Position numbers and translations under genes: made by a program | The notes under the pieces: model-generated | The model's input: only the letters and a program-made list of their open reading frames with translations | The model's database searches: none | What the model was told of the DNA's origin: nothing | In this document: in pieces, positions 1 through 12,400 of the stretch | How the letters are laid out: the number at the start of each line of letters is the position of its first letter | Position numbering within the stretch: position 1 is the stretch's first letter | Source: Amoebidium appalachense | Taxonomy: Eukaryota > Ichthyosporea | Assembly (NCBI GenBank): GCA_963693365.1 | Contig: CAVNZM010000017.1 | Coordinates: forward strand, 4,898,001-4,962,000 | Reading direction: 5' to 3' | Length of the DNA stretch: 64,000 nt

Positions 1-752
1 GGGGGGAAGGGGGGGGGGGAGGGGGGGGGGGGGGAGACTCTTGAAGCTTGGAGCAGCAAGAAGACTCAGTCCCGTATGGATACAAGGGGTGACTAAGATC
101 AAGATAATTTGATACTAAGATAAACAGTGCTATTTTTCCCCCAATTTTCCCCCCCAATAATTAAGATAATAGGGTCTACTAGGGCGGGGGGGGGGGGGGG
201 GGGGGGGGAGGGCTGATGTTGCACAGAACAAGGGTAGAGTTGAGAGTGACAATGTTTTGACGGCTAGTGAGAGGGATATGCATTGCTAACGCTACACCAC
301 TTTCACCGCGCTGGTTGTTTTCACCTCTGAGTGTTCCATTTGTGTGTGTGTGTGTGGGGGGGTGGGGGGGGGGGGGGGGGGGGGGGGAGTTGAAGGGTGG
401 GGTGAGGGATTCGAACCACCAACTGTTTTATGGGGGGGGGGGAGGGGGGGGGGGGGGGCACACCCATATGGGAAGGAGCCTCCCCCCCCCACACACCCAT
501 GGCCACATACTACCCCTCCCCCCTCCCCCCCCCCTCCCCCCCCTCCCCCCCTCCCCCCCCCCCCAAAAAAAAAACCAAAAAACAAAACCGAGCGCCCCAA
601 GGAACCCAACCACGAACCCACCAACGACTGAAATTGGTCACTATGATATATATTGACACAGGTGTCGGTATTGGCAGGCTTTAGACTTTGTTGTATCCAT
701 CTTCAAAGGTCAGGCTATAAATGCTTACAGTGTCCGGCACTAGCCATTACCC

Positions 753-789
<37 letters not shown>

Positions 790-1062
790 CAACAACAAAA
801 AAAAAAAAAAAAAAAAAAAGGAATCTGGGGAGGATGGGGCGGGGGGTTTTCAATGTTTACTACTAGCTTTCTGATGCCATCGAAAGTCCAAAACCTTATA
901 CATGCAATGGGCGCAGGTATGGGTACATATTTAAGTGACGTACGTGCACAAGATGTTGCTCGTGCATGCACAGACTGAGCGCAACTCACGGACGAAGAGA
1001 TCGGTATGGACACACAAGCAAGCATTGATAAGCACACGCATACACCATGATAGTACCATAAT

Positions 1063-1111
<49 letters not shown>

Positions 1112-1768
1112 CGCACGCACACACACTCGGGCGCGCGCGCGTGCGCACGCAAACGGGCGCGTGCGTGTGCAGGTGCGTACAACCCAAAGCTTGCACGTGG
1201 TTGTTGCTGTTGCAGTTGCACAAAGAGCCTGGTTCTTCTCTGAGAGTTGCTTTATGTCACTTAAAATACGGGAAAGCAGAGTGTACAGAGGTGTTATGGT
1301 CTAGACAACAAAGAGGCACAATAAGTGGGAGTTGGCTGGCCTCTGCGGTCTTTACATCACTCGATTCTGATACAGGCTGAAATTTTATTCGGCGCCCCCT
1401 GCGGCCTATTTGTTCGCAACCATGCATCATCTCATTAAGCAACCCACACTTATAAAGAACCCTCTCTAAATGCAGAGTATCTCATAGTCGATACTCATAT
1501 GCATGATGGTGTGGCATGTACTATGTATACTCAGGTGATTGATTGAAACGACACATTTAAAGCCAATCAGAGCACTTTTTTGAATTGTAAAAAAACCGAG
1601 CCTAAAGCTAGCCACAGTAACCAATAGCTTCACTCACAGTAAAACAGAGAGGTAAAAAAGGGACACTGTCATATTGTCTCAAGCTAGGTGGCCAGGTGTA
1701 CGCAGATCTACAGACTCAGGGGGGGGGGGGGGGGGGGGGGGAGGGGGGAGAGAGAGAGAGAGGCAGGC

Positions 1769-1807
<39 letters not shown>

Positions 1808-2207
1808 TGCGGGGGGGGGGGGGGGGAGAGGGGGAGAGAGAGAGCGGAAGTCTCTATTTAGAATGCGCAAACGGAGAGAGCGTAAGCACAAGGAGGAAGA
1901 GGGAGGGTCTCAGAGAAATGTATATGCCAATTACTGTAGCACAACGAGGTAGACAGAGAGAGAAAACAAAGTTTGGCAAATATAGAACAGATCATTGGCA
2001 AACCTCTTGCTATTCACGTAACTACGTGCTCCACCACTGATTGTTTCAAAGTTGTCATGACTTCATGTGTTTACGTACCAGGGCCTCAGTGGTGTCCGGC
2101 ATCACAAGTCTGAATCACTACCTCCTGGTGAAAGAATAGGAGGGACCAATCGGATGAAAGAACATGGAAGGAATCACATGGAAGACAAACACACAGATAC
2201 ACCGTGA

Positions 2208-2285
<78 letters not shown>

Positions 2286-2479
2286 CATGTCACAGCTCAT
2301 ATACACATCAAGGGAGTTCCCATGATCTGTATTAATTTTGACTAATCTCTAATGGATGATGTCGATGTTGGCTGTATATAGTGGTATTCCGACACCTGGT
2401 GTGAGATAAAGTATCATTATCGGATACTATGATGTAACTTAGTGATTTATGTACACGTGTATTATTTGTGTCTGTGCCA

Positions 2480-2572
<93 letters not shown>

Positions 2573-3972
2573 GTGTGTGCAAAAATTCCCTGACTCATGG
2601 TACCAGTGTCAGTGCAAAAATTCCCCGGTGCAAAAATTCCCTGTGACCCCCCCCCCCCCCCTTTTTTTTTTCCTCCCTGGAGTTTTAGGTGCTTCGATGC
2701 ACCCATACAGCATTCACCCCTGAGTTATGTTCTTTCCTTCAGTCACGTCCTCCGCCATATTAGGAAGTCGCCATGGTTTGCTGATGACTTTTACTTTGCT
2801 GATCAGAGAGGAATTGCGCGAAAAAGGGGAGCCCTGCTGGGGGGGGGGGGGGGGGGGGGGGGGGAGTGGGGGAAGGGGGGGAGAGAAAAGGGGGAAGGGT
2901 GTCCCGGGGGGGAGGGGAGGGGGGAAGGGGGGAGGGGGAGGGGGGAGGGGGGAGGGTGGGGAGGGAGGGGGTTGAATGGAGGCAAAAAGACAAAACACAG
3001 AACGTCACAAATTCAAACTTTGGCAGAAACAAAAAAACAAGGGAGGGAGGGGGGGAGGTGGGGGGGAGGTGGGTTGCTAGACATTTGGGTGTGTGTGCTT
3101 TTACGTGTATGCAATGCTTATGCCTGCTTCTTTGTTAGGGGACCCCGGGGGAGGGGGGGGGGGGGAAGAGAGAGACTGGAAAGACAGAGAGAGATACATA
3201 ATGTCATAACCGTTTCGTATCCAATGGTTGGATGGCCGTAGGAAAGGGGGATGGGGGTGGGGGTAGGGAGGGGGGAGGGGGGGGGGGGGGGAGGGAGGTT
3301 GCATCAGGCAGCTCAGGCTGAAGTCTTTACATATGCATGTACAACATGAGTTGTAGCAGAAATTGAACAGTCCGAGTAAGGGGGGGAGGGGGGGGGGGAA
3401 GGGGGGAGGGAGGCGGAAGAAGGGGGAAGGGGAGGGAGGGGGAGGACACTAACTTGTGTCTCTGACTATAGGCAAGGCAAAAAGCCTTTTACTACGTTTT
3501 TCATTGTTCAACGTGCTAATATTAATTAAATACAACTTGGTTTATTGTATGATAATCTGAAGCCCTCGTCTACCACCCCCCCTGTGCTTGTGCTGTAGAT
3601 CTAAGGGCCCCTACCTATATACACATACACACACACATATATATACATGGCTACATGTCCAAACACACCTGTGTTCCCGCGCCTACAAAAATACAGCTCA
3701 TTTTTAGCTACCCTAAGTGCCTTGCCCCCCCTACCCCCCCCCCCCCCCCAGCCCCCGCCCCACCGCTCATCCCCCTCCCCACCCCCCAACCTCCTTGGAA
3801 ATAGACAACCATTATGCGTTGCCCCCCCCCCCCCCCATCCCATCCCCCTACACACACACACAAAAAAAAAAAAATCTTAAAAACTAAAAATAATATACAA
3901 TAAAGCTAAATTAAAACTATTAGAAATAAACAGCTGCCTCCAGTTTTTCAGATATACGGCCCACCAACACAT
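1..3972. other. Repeat-rich stretch without a supportable gene
   Basis: This stretch holds long G runs (for example 184-208, 367-387, 2540-2571, 2840-2864), (CA)n at 1062-1108, a GA-rich block at 1750-1850, (CA)n at 2217-2282 and (TG)n at 2483-2540. The long open frames here are translated repeats. One stretch at 2744-2840 follows a good splice acceptor (pyrimidines ending in CTTCAG at about 2743) and is open in two plus-strand frames. It has no donor before the next G run, so I do not call it a gene. Confidence 0.7.
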
Positions 3973-4623
3973 TCACTCCCGAGATTTATACTGCTCCTTC
4001 AGCCTCTTACACTCAAGCCTGTGCTCCTTCCAATCTTCCACTTGATGCTCCGCCTTACAGTAGTAAATCACATTGCATCCGGTACATCTCTTCGTTGCAT
4101 GTTCCCCGCACAATGCACACTGGTGGTCTGAAACCAGCAGTATCCGCCTGTCTGTTCGACACATTCTCTTGTGGTATACAGGTATACCAATAAGCATTAG
4201 CTCAGCCCAATTCACATAAAGTGGGTCGGATGGGGGACTAACGCTCCTTCGCAGTGCTCCTTGATGTGTTTTAAACGTAACATGTTTTGGACGCGGCCCC
4301 ATGAATGTACCAGTACCACGAGAAAACGTTACTGGGAAGGTAGCGCCTTCAAACGTGGGGTTATCTAGGAGCGCACGAACACCCAAACTCAAGTGATCTT
4401 CGAAAGTCGCATCTGGGGGATAGGTGTTTGGGCGAACTGCATTCACAGCGTTGCGCAGTGCGGGCCAAGTTTTCTCATTAACCGGCTTGATGTTCCTTGA
4501 ATCTGGGGCAGAAGCGTTGTTTCCCAAGCCCAAAATCTGCTCCAAAACATCTTTCACGCTGTTGGGAAGTGTCGTGCTGATTTCGAATTTCCCCGTGCAA
4601 GGTGCCCCAAATGTGTCGCGCTT
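3973..4623 (-). CDS. MYND-type zinc-finger protein, 3' part (5' exon unresolved)
   Basis: The frame is open on the minus strand from 4623 to the TAA at 3975-3973, about 216 codons. The C-terminal 45 residues form a MYND zinc finger: CALC, then CTGC after seven residues, then YYC, H-Q, W and H-x3-C, so all zinc ligands are present. MYND fingers bind proline-rich partners and occur in SMYD-type and many uncharacterised proteins; no SET domain is visible. The 150 residues before the finger match nothing I recognise. The frame has no ATG before mid-protein and is closed upstream by TGA at 4626-4624, so at least one 5' exon is missing. Possible splice acceptors lie at 4570-4560. A 10-nt exon at 5400-5391 (ATG plus 7 nt, with a good acceptor and a GTATGT donor) is a possible start but only joins at a weak acceptor. 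It lies downstream of the VOC gene on the same strand. Confidence 0.8.
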   Translation of the reverse strand, partial: KRDTFGAPCTGKFEISTTLPNSVKDVLEQILGLGNNASAPDSRNIKPVNEKTWPALRNAVNAVRPNTYPPDATFEDHLSLGVRALLDNPTFEGATFPVTFSRGTGTFMGPRPKHVTFKTHQGALRRSVSPPSDPLYVNWAELMLIGIPVYHKRMCRTDRRILLVSDHQCALCGEHATKRCTGCNVIYYCKAEHQVEDWKEHRLECKRLKEQYKSRE

Positions 4624-5390
4624 TCATTGGTTCAGAATTTTTTTCTAAAGTTGTCGACCATATGATTGGTGATAGATCATGACTAGATTTAGAATCAGGC
4701 CCAGCTGCAGTCAGTGTTACGCGGGGGCCCGGGGCGAGACTTACAATAGCCTAGTAAGACAGACGGTGTGAGTTTTAACTCACGAGTGTGCGAGTGAGCG
4801 CACGTCTGTGTGCCAGTGGCCATGGGTGGGTGACGGTGGGGGGTGCATGGATCGTGGGGTGGAGGGGGATACATGTATGCACACACCCACACAGGCGCCA
4901 CACGCAAACACACACGTACACACGCGCGCCGCACCCCACGCACGTGCACACATACGCACATCAACACGTCACACACACAAACACTGTACACACACACGCG
5001 CACACACACAACACTGTACATGTGTATGACAACGATTGCCGCACAACCGGTATGACATCACGATAGAGAGAGAGAGATGGCTGGGAGCTCGAGGGGGACC
5101 CCGGGCGGAGGGGGGAAGACAAAGAGGTCAGACTCTCCAAGGGGAGAAAAGGAAAGAGATAAGGACGGGGGAGGTACGGAGAAAGCACCTTGCGTTAGTT
5201 GATCAAAATGTAAATATCGTTGTACCACGTGCATGTGCGGAATACATCAGGGGACACACACGTGCACCGGGTACAGTACGTGGAATATATTTTAGAAATA
5301 CATCATAGAGAGTAATCATATCGTACACACCCGGCCATGTACATATGCCCGGAGCATTGCCAAATCAAAAAAAAAGTATATGATACATAC

Positions 5391-5400
5391 CACTGTACAT
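5391..5400 (-). other. Candidate 10-nt coding microexon
   Basis: On the minus strand a T-rich tract ending in GCCGCAG is followed by ten bases that start with ATG and then by a consensus donor, GTATGT. Size and phase (ATG plus seven bases, phase 1) match the first coding exons of the VOC gene and gene D. It could begin the MYND gene. The only phase-compatible acceptor there follows AAAG and is poor, so the link is tentative. Confidence 0.3.
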
Positions 5401-5596
5401 CTGCGGCAAAAAAACAAACCAAGGCAAAACAAAACCATGTCGTTCATTCAGTGGGGCCAGTTTCAAACGCTTAATGGTTCACCCATGCACATTTGTGGAG
5501 ATTCATAATGACACTACTGACAGCAATACCTCTCAGAAACCGTACATGTCGTTTTCACAACCTGTACATATGGAGTACGCCACAATAGACAGCCAA

Positions 5597-5741
5597 TTAG
5601 GCGGACCAGTTGATCTGGCCGTTAAATAGGGGCTTGTGGTAGTTTGGATGGCACAGAGACCGAACCTCATGCTCCAGCTGCAACACAATCTGCAGGGAAA
5701 CGAAAAAAAATTCGTTAGCCACAGAATATCATACAGCAGAC

Positions 5742-5772
<31 letters not shown>

Positions 5773-5862
5773 AAAAAAAAAAAAAAAAGGACCGGGTGGT
5801 CAATTTGGGAGAGCCCCCCAATCCACGTATTGCAGGCATAGCTACCCAAAACGCATGAGGCA

Positions 5863-5895
<33 letters not shown>

Positions 5896-5908
5896 GGGGG
5901 GGGGGGGG

Positions 5909-5962
<54 letters not shown>

Positions 5963-6110
5963 AAGCGTGCATGTGTGTGTTTGCTGTGTGTGCGCGTGCT
6001 TCTGTATTCAGGTGTGTGTGACGGTGTGTAAATGTGTGTGTGTGCGTGCGCGCGTGCATCTTTGTGCGTCTGTGTGTGAGTGTAGAGGCGCGACGGATGA
6101 CAGTGGTGGT

Positions 6111-6145
<35 letters not shown>

Positions 6146-6843
6146 AAGGGAGGAAGGAGGGGGGAGGGGGGTCAGTGAAGGGAAGATCCACACACCTCTC
6201 CGGTTTCGAGATCAGTAATCTCTCTCGTGCGGAATTGTGCACATTCCAATGCCAGTTCTACTGTAGTCACCTTGTCCGAGTACCTGCATGACACCAAGCC
6301 AATCAGAACAAGGCACGGCATTGGAAATTGTGTTACAAATAGGCAATATGCACTGGGTGTTTCTCTTATATAACCCCTCTCCCCCCCCCCCCCCTCTCCC
6401 CCCTCCCCCCTTCCCCCCCCCGGGGGCTCTCATATTATTAGTAAATAAACAAAGATCGATGCCAAAGGATATGGTCCCTTACCCAATATTCCTACCCGTC
6501 TCCTCTGCCACCATCCCTACCACAACACACAGACACAGAGGCACACACGAACACACGAGCGCGCGCGTGCATGCACGAGCGCGCGCGTGCACACGCACGC
6601 ACACACGCACACGCACACACGCACGCATGCACGCACGCACGCACGCACGCACACACGAACACACACACACACGCACACAGAGGAAGGGGGAGGAGGGGGG
6701 GAGGGGGTCGATTGCAGAGCAACCGAATTTTTTTGAAGGAACTTAGCCATTGGATAAGAGAATGCAAGTGATGAAAATCGAGAGCGGAAGGCACGAGCCG
6801 GGGGGTAGGGAGGGGGGTAGGGGGAGACGAAGGGGGGGAGGGG

Positions 6844-6874
<31 letters not shown>

Positions 6875-7233
6875 TAAAATGTGTTATAGAGTACGGAGTA
6901 AAAATTAATGACGGACAACACGATGTAGAGTGCAACGTACACACAAGGAGTATGCATAACAAACAGGGCCTATCCTCAAGGAAGAATACACACTACAGTA
7001 TATAGTGCAAACTGTAGTGCAAAAAATAAAATAAAAAATGTTTGTGTGTGTGTGTGTGTGTGTGGGGAGGGGGGGGGGGGGGGGGGGGGGGGGAAGGGGG
7101 GGGGGGGTAGCATACACATGCTTAGTGTCGATAAGATTCTTTGCAGCAAACTTTTTGAAAGTGGAAGTGAATTGGGCAATGTAGATGCACACGTGGTGGT
7201 GGTCGTACAGGCCTAGGTTGTCCACCTCAATGA

Positions 7234-7288
<55 letters not shown>

Positions 7289-7753
7289 TCCGTGTGTGTG
7301 TGTGGGGGGGAGGGCGGAGGGAGGGAGGGAAGGGGAGGGGAGAGGGGGGGGGGGGGGGGGCTTGGGGAGAAATATTGTCACCGAGAATCGTGGTCTCATA
7401 GGAATGCACGAAAGCACACACCACCCAATTCGATTCACATCCCATCCTGATAGGCAGATGGAGGGGTGCGGCAGGCGAACGTGCATGTCCAAAAACAATA
7501 TTTGGGAACAAACAAACACAGAGGCACGTAGCTCATAACTCCATCCCCGTCCCCCTCCCCCCTTCCCCCCTCTCCCCCCCCCCCTTCCCCCCCCCCCCTC
7601 CCCTCCCCCCCCCCCAAAAAAGCGCAGCAAAACTACCAACTCGGCAAATTTCTTTTTGCCTATGATCACAATCATTCAAAACTCCATTTTGGTTTCCTGC
7701 ACCAGCCATGGTAGGTTTTCTTTGTTACATCGTTTTCTTAGTAAACCTCGATA

Positions 7754-7801
<48 letters not shown>

Positions 7802-8772
7802 CGGCTCCCCTTCCTCCTCGTTCCCCCCCTTTCCTTTCCCCCGGGGAAGTTACCTGAAGTCCTGTTGCGGCCCCACCAGCACGGACGCTCCCACGGTCTC
7901 CCCATCCTCATTTTTGATTGGCTCCCAGAGTGCTCCAAACATCGCTTCATAAAATCGCCCAATCGTCTGCGACGTTCCCCTCCGGCACTCAAGTTCCAAA
8001 AACATAATTCCCACTCCGTGTCTAAAGGGGTTCGAATTTACGGCCCCGGCAATGGGTTTTGGGGGTGCCATGCCGGAACTTGCGAGTTTCTCTGCTTCGA
8101 ATTTGTCGTTTTCCAACTTCCCGAAAATCTTGAAATGGTTTCCGTATCGGCCGGTGACGAAGACAAACGGCGGCTGGGAGATTTGAGCCAATCAGAAATC
8201 AGAAACAGCAGAGGAAACCAGAATTAAAATCTACCGTAGCCAATCAAAATCTAGAAAGCCCACAGGAGCCAATCAGAATTAAGAAAGCCCCAGAAGCCAA
8301 TCAGAACCCAGAGGGGCATAAGATTTGTCACACCCCCAGACGTAAAATCGTTCCCTAGTTTATACAAAACATCTTCACTCTCAGCTATCGCCAAGTCTGA
8401 AATGTCATCCCTTCTCAGCCTCCCTTATTTTCCGCACACTTTAGTCTTACTACCAGATATTTGGAAAAAAATCCCCACCCCCCCTCAACCAGACTAGCCA
8501 CATACACTTCAAGTCCGGTTTGATTCGTTCGTCACATTGCATATCTAAAAATTAAACCCACGAATCAATGATTAAAGTTTGATTTTATTCCCACCTGGTC
8601 TGGCCAATCATTGCACTCCTCATACTTGAACCTCGATCCAACCATGAGCTGTGTCTGTTCGAGTTCTCCCAAGCGGTTTAGAACCTGCAGGAGGGTAGGT
8701 GAGAAGGTGGAAAGGCGCATGGAGGGAGGGGGGGGGGGGGGGGGGGGGGGGGGCGCTTGAGAAACACACACA

Positions 8773-8833
<61 letters not shown>

Positions 8834-10100
8834 GCACACACACATACACACAAATACAACCCCCCCCCCCCCCCCCCCCCCACACACACACATTTAGGGG
8901 GGAGGGGGGGGGGGAGAGGGAGGGGGAGGAGGAACATCTGGCCCAAACCCGCTAATTCAAAAAATAGGGTATTTATTTTAAGGGTGTACCGCATCCAATC
9001 GGCTGATATGACTTCCAAAAATCGGATCATCTAAGCCAGCGAATCAATTTCGGTAACGGCCAATCCAAGCCGTTGCGGCAGAAAAAACTGGTATGCTCAG
9101 CGGGTTGTTCAAACTTACATCGGACTTAATCGCAGTAATCATAGCGCAAAACCGTGCAATAAAGCAGTATACGGATAGTATAACACCATATTCTAAAGCA
9201 GCAGAGTTTGCGCTCGTTTCTACTAGAAAAAAGCGCGCTTTGTTCTTTAGCTATTGGGGCGGTAGATTCACCGCCCGCTACAGAAATATTACTGCGTTCA
9301 TAATCAGATCGACGAAAAAGGAAGGAGATCGGAAAGCGGAAATCAGGCCCCCGAGCTTTAGCGCAAGTTGGCGCTATGGTAGAGAGACTAGAGAAGGAGA
9401 AAGGAAGGAAGGGGGGAAGGAGGGGGGGCCGGGGAGAATAGAGGGGGAGAGCACCAAAGAGCAAATGAGAAGAAGGGAAATAAGAAACGTAACCGAAAGG
9501 CTATCTGCCTTAACATACACAAAAGAGGGAACATGGAACTTCGGCAGTTGAATGCGAACCCCTGTTTGGGGGGGGGGGGGGGGGGAGGGGGCTCGGAGGG
9601 AGGGGGGGGGGGGGTTGAATGCGTCAAAAGTACGAAGTACACAAGAACAAACGGACAACACGATGCAGAATGCAAGCCATACATAAAGAGTATGCATAAG
9701 CAGAGCCCATCCTCAGGGGAGGCCCACGTCATCCAGAGTACCCGAGTTTCGACCTATTCACCTCGTTAACGAAACCCAACTCAGATACTGTTTCACTTGA
9801 ACGTGGGTAGGTCCCGTCTTGATCAGAGACGAGCAGGGTTGCTTATGCAGGCAAGGGCAGTGGGAAAGGCCGGGGTTAAAGTTGCAGCAGTAAGCAGAAG
9901 CAAGAAAAATATAGATAGGAACTCAGGAGACGGGGCTTCTAGGGGGGGGTGAGGATGTGTTGCATTTATAACGGACAACACAATGGAGATTGCGAAGCAC
10001 ACATAAAGAGTATGCATCATAAGCAAATAATATCCATTATCATAGGGGGCCAAGTCATCCACGGTTGTGTGGAGAGGGGGAAGGGGTTAAGGTGGGAGGG

Positions 10101-10135
<35 letters not shown>

Positions 10136-10362
10136 AATGGATTGAAAGTGAAAACAGTCAGGCAGTTCTCCGCACATATTCGTATGTAGAAAGTCCAACG
10201 ATCAGGCAACAAAACCTTCTTCTTCTGATTTCCGTATTATTCCTGCCCCCCCCCCCCCCCCCCCCCACCCCCTCCCTCGGGGTCTCCCACGACTGCCTCC
10301 TCCACTCCAGGCACCCAAGAATACTACAGACACTATGAACCAGTCCCTTTAGCTACATCATC

Positions 10363-10393
<31 letters not shown>

Positions 10394-10676
10394 CCGCTCC
10401 CCCCCCCCCCCCCCCCCCCCCCCTCCCCCACCCCCATTTTCCCCTCTTTGCCACAACATCACAACACAAGGCCTCCCAGCTGGGCACACACACACGTGAA
10501 CACATTCTTCACCAGCCCTTCCCTCCCCTGTCTTCCCAAATTCCCAATGCTCCCCCCCACCCCCCCCCCCACCCCCCCAAACACACGCACATCTTCATGC
10601 TTTGCCCACACACAGTGTACAAGCAATCTCTCTCTCACTCTCACACACACTCTCTCACACTCTCTCTATCTCTCTA

Positions 10677-10746
<70 letters not shown>

Positions 10747-12286
10747 CCTCTCTCCCTCTCTATCAGATATGCCTACACACCCACCTCGTCAAGTCTGGGC
10801 ACCAGCAAGCCCACGGCCCCCCTCAGCCTCTGTGCCGTGTCTGCGTGGGGCAGATGGAACTGCTGCAGCCCAACATTCACCCACATGCCCCCATGCCCTG
10901 TCACCATGGTGTACGGATCTGCTCGCCGGGGTCAATAAGTTAGATCTCTTCAAAGCTCTTTCTTGCCCTGTCACTCTCGTACTCTCCTTTCGCTTCCCAA
11001 CCCTTCCCCCCCTCGCCCTCCCCTACCCTTTCTCTTCTCTCGCTCCCCCCACCCCCCCTCTCCCCGCCATTCCACTGGACTTCCTCCTCTCCGCTGGGCT
11101 CTCCCCTACGCCTACCCTCACTTCATGTGTTTGCAGTGAGGATTTGGGCAGCCCTGCCCGAAGCACCCATTCCCTCCATTCTTTTTCAATTGCCCCTACT
11201 CCCTTCTTGTTATTATGTGTCCTCTCCTTAAACCCACCCCACCCCTTCCTTTTGCTAGGCCACTGTCGACATATACCCCCTCCCCCCCCTCCTCCCCTTC
11301 CCCCTCCCCCCTCCCCCCCCCCCCCCTCCCCCCTCTCCCCCCCGGCCCAAAAAAAAAGAAAGAGAGAGAGAAGAAAAAAAGAGAGAGAGAAAGGAACACA
11401 AGAAAGCCTTCAAAACCTAAGGACAGGAAAACATTAACCAAGGAAACGACTGGGAGATCATTATTAAATTGTGTTGTGTCTGTCGAATCTTAGAAGGCTT
11501 GGGCCAGCACTTGAACATTACAAACCCCACAACGACACACAAGGCAAAACAGCGGCCATACACGTTATGCTTGGTCACAGCGGTCACTCACCACGCGAGA
11601 GGCCAAGGGCCCAACAAAAGAAGTCATGAGCGCGCCTCTGGTCTGGTATGGTCACGTTGAGATGCTCAAACAGAACGATGTTGCCTACATCCTGGCTGAG
11701 ACGAACGGCCGTGGGTACAACATAGCGCAGAGGGGGATCCGGTAGAGCAGCACCTGTGGAAAATGAGTCTTTGGGTAAGCATGTCTAAATAGAAACCACG
11801 AATTTTCGATTCAAATATCAAGTAAATGGTGTGTTCTGGGAAACAGAGTAGGAGATGGGTACCTATGAGCAAGTAGCGTTTTCGAGCAGTCTTAGTTTAA
11901 TTAGGATTTGGGGGAAACGGGGCGCGCTGTTTAGAGTAATGAAGAGTTACTTGTCCAAGCTTTTCCATTTTGTCAGATCTAAAACCATTTTGTCAAGAAG
12001 TTCTCTGCTCGTTTCCTTCTGAAGCAAAGAATGCCAAGAATGATAAGGAAGAAATTGATAGCGTGAGTTTGCTGCCCAGTCAAAAACCAGCACACATGTC
12101 CAGCCCCTGGAAGGATCATATTGCCATGTTGAGAAGGAGAACGTAGCAAAAGGGTTAAGGGAGAATGAGGCTCAACTTTCTCATTGAAGAAAGAGTTCAA
12201 GGGCGGTGGAAAGTAGGGTATAGAGTGGAAGCTGGTGATAATTTCTTTTTGAAGATTTCTTTTTGTGAGTACCCACCGTGATGCAT
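5597..12286 (-). CDS. Two-module VOC (glyoxalase-fold) protein, 338 aa, eight exons
   Basis: Exons on the minus strand: 12286-12277, 11753-11592, 10918-10785, 8684-8595, 8173-7854, 7235-7116, 6283-6196, 5689-5597. All junctions are GT-AG, all phases agree and the total is 1,017 nt ending in TAA. The protein holds two vicinal-oxygen-chelate modules. The first spans about residues 30-150, with EHLNV near residue 33, WVNVGLQQFHLP at 70-81 and TGRYGNHFKIF at 139-149. The second spans about 184-325, with HGVGIMFLELE at 184, RFYEAMFG, DHHHV at 250-254 and EHEVRSL at 314. His and Glu residues sit where VOC enzymes place metal ligands, but I cannot assign a substrate. There is no signal peptide; a cytosolic enzyme is likely. 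The first exon is only ATG plus seven bases, with a TATA-like CTATATATAG about 105 bp upstream. It is divergent from the HAD gene. Fold is confident; reaction is unknown. Confidence 0.92.
6876..6968 (+). repeat. Dispersed repeat family A copy
   Basis: It follows a poly(G) run and contains the family landmarks: a GTTATAGAGTACGGAGTA-like start, the core CGGACAACACGATG, and CCTATCCTCA. It lies in an intron of the VOC gene. It lacks the 3' half seen at 9.6 and 53 kb. Confidence 0.75.
7756..7800. repeat. Poly(C)45 homopolymer
   Basis: An uninterrupted run of about 45 C on the plus strand, i.e. G45 in the sense strand of the VOC gene. It lies about 50 nt downstream of the exon-5 donor. Confidence 0.95.
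8187..8305 (-). promoter_or_regulatory. Cluster of four CCAAT-like elements
   Basis: Plus-strand copies of AGCCAATCAGAA (one with AGCCAATCAAAA) occur at about 8187, 8238, 8267 and 8296, the last three 29 bp apart. The core equals the NF-Y CCAAT box. They lie inside a VOC intron, just upstream of its 8173 acceptor, not at a recognised gene start. They could be a tandem degenerate repeat, an internal promoter or an intronic enhancer. Confidence 0.5.
8765..8858. repeat. (CA)n microsatellite array
   Basis: An interrupted (CA)n tract with ATG interruptions about every 30 bp, followed by C23. It lies in the intron between VOC exons 3 and 4. Confidence 0.9.
9612..9860 (+). repeat. Dispersed repeat family A, near-full copy
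   Basis: It starts at a poly(G) run and contains the CGGACAACACGATGCAGAAT core and CAGAGCCCATCCTCAGGG. It then has a short stem (GAGTTTCG paired with CGAAACCCAACTC) and a 3' block with CTTGATCAGAGACGAGCAGG. The same order recurs at 52938-53222. There is no open frame; it lies in a VOC intron. Confidence 0.85.
9949..10070 (+). repeat. Dispersed repeat family A copy
   Basis: It follows a G run and contains CGGACAACACAATGGAGATT, AAGAGTATGCATCATAAGC and CAAGTCATCCACGG, in the same order as the copy immediately upstream. Confidence 0.75.
10679..10745. repeat. (CA)n microsatellite
   Basis: A perfect (AC)n of about 65 bp in the intron between VOC exons 3 and 4, about 40 bp downstream of the exon-3 donor in the gene sense. 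Confidence 0.95.
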
Positions 12287-12390
12287 GTTGGTCTCAGCAA
12301 TGAATCCTCACTCACAAATGTGATGCCTCGTACGCAGCCCGGATCCTAGGCGACTGTCCAAAAGTTTGAACCAGGCGTCTACACAGAAAC

Positions 12391-12400
12391 CTATATATAG
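12391..12400 (-). promoter_or_regulatory. TATA-like box upstream of the VOC gene
   Basis: CTATATATAG, symmetric, lies 105 bp upstream of the predicted ATG at 12286 on the minus strand. Position and composition suit a TATA box with a leader of about 75 nt. This is inferred from spacing only. Confidence 0.45.

Noticed and set aside
405-425. A tRNA-like B-box (GGTTCGAATCC) on the minus strand
   Set aside because: The surrounding sequence is G/C runs with no A-box or cloverleaf potential.
7672-7696. A short alternative last exon for the VOC gene (after GGTGCAG, stop at 7674)
   Set aside because: It joins in phase, but the exon at 7235 also joins in phase and continues the second VOC module with DHHHV and EHEVRSL, so the short ending would truncate the domain.
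9122-9145. A MITAIKSD exon with a perfect GTAAGT donor in the VOC intron
   Set aside because: The flanking exons (ending RLDE and starting VLNRLGEL) join directly in phase and match VOC architecture without it.
9093-9551. A 152-codon plus-strand frame with mixed composition
   Set aside because: It lies antisense inside a VOC intron, has no recognisable motif, no splice partners and ends in a purine repeat.
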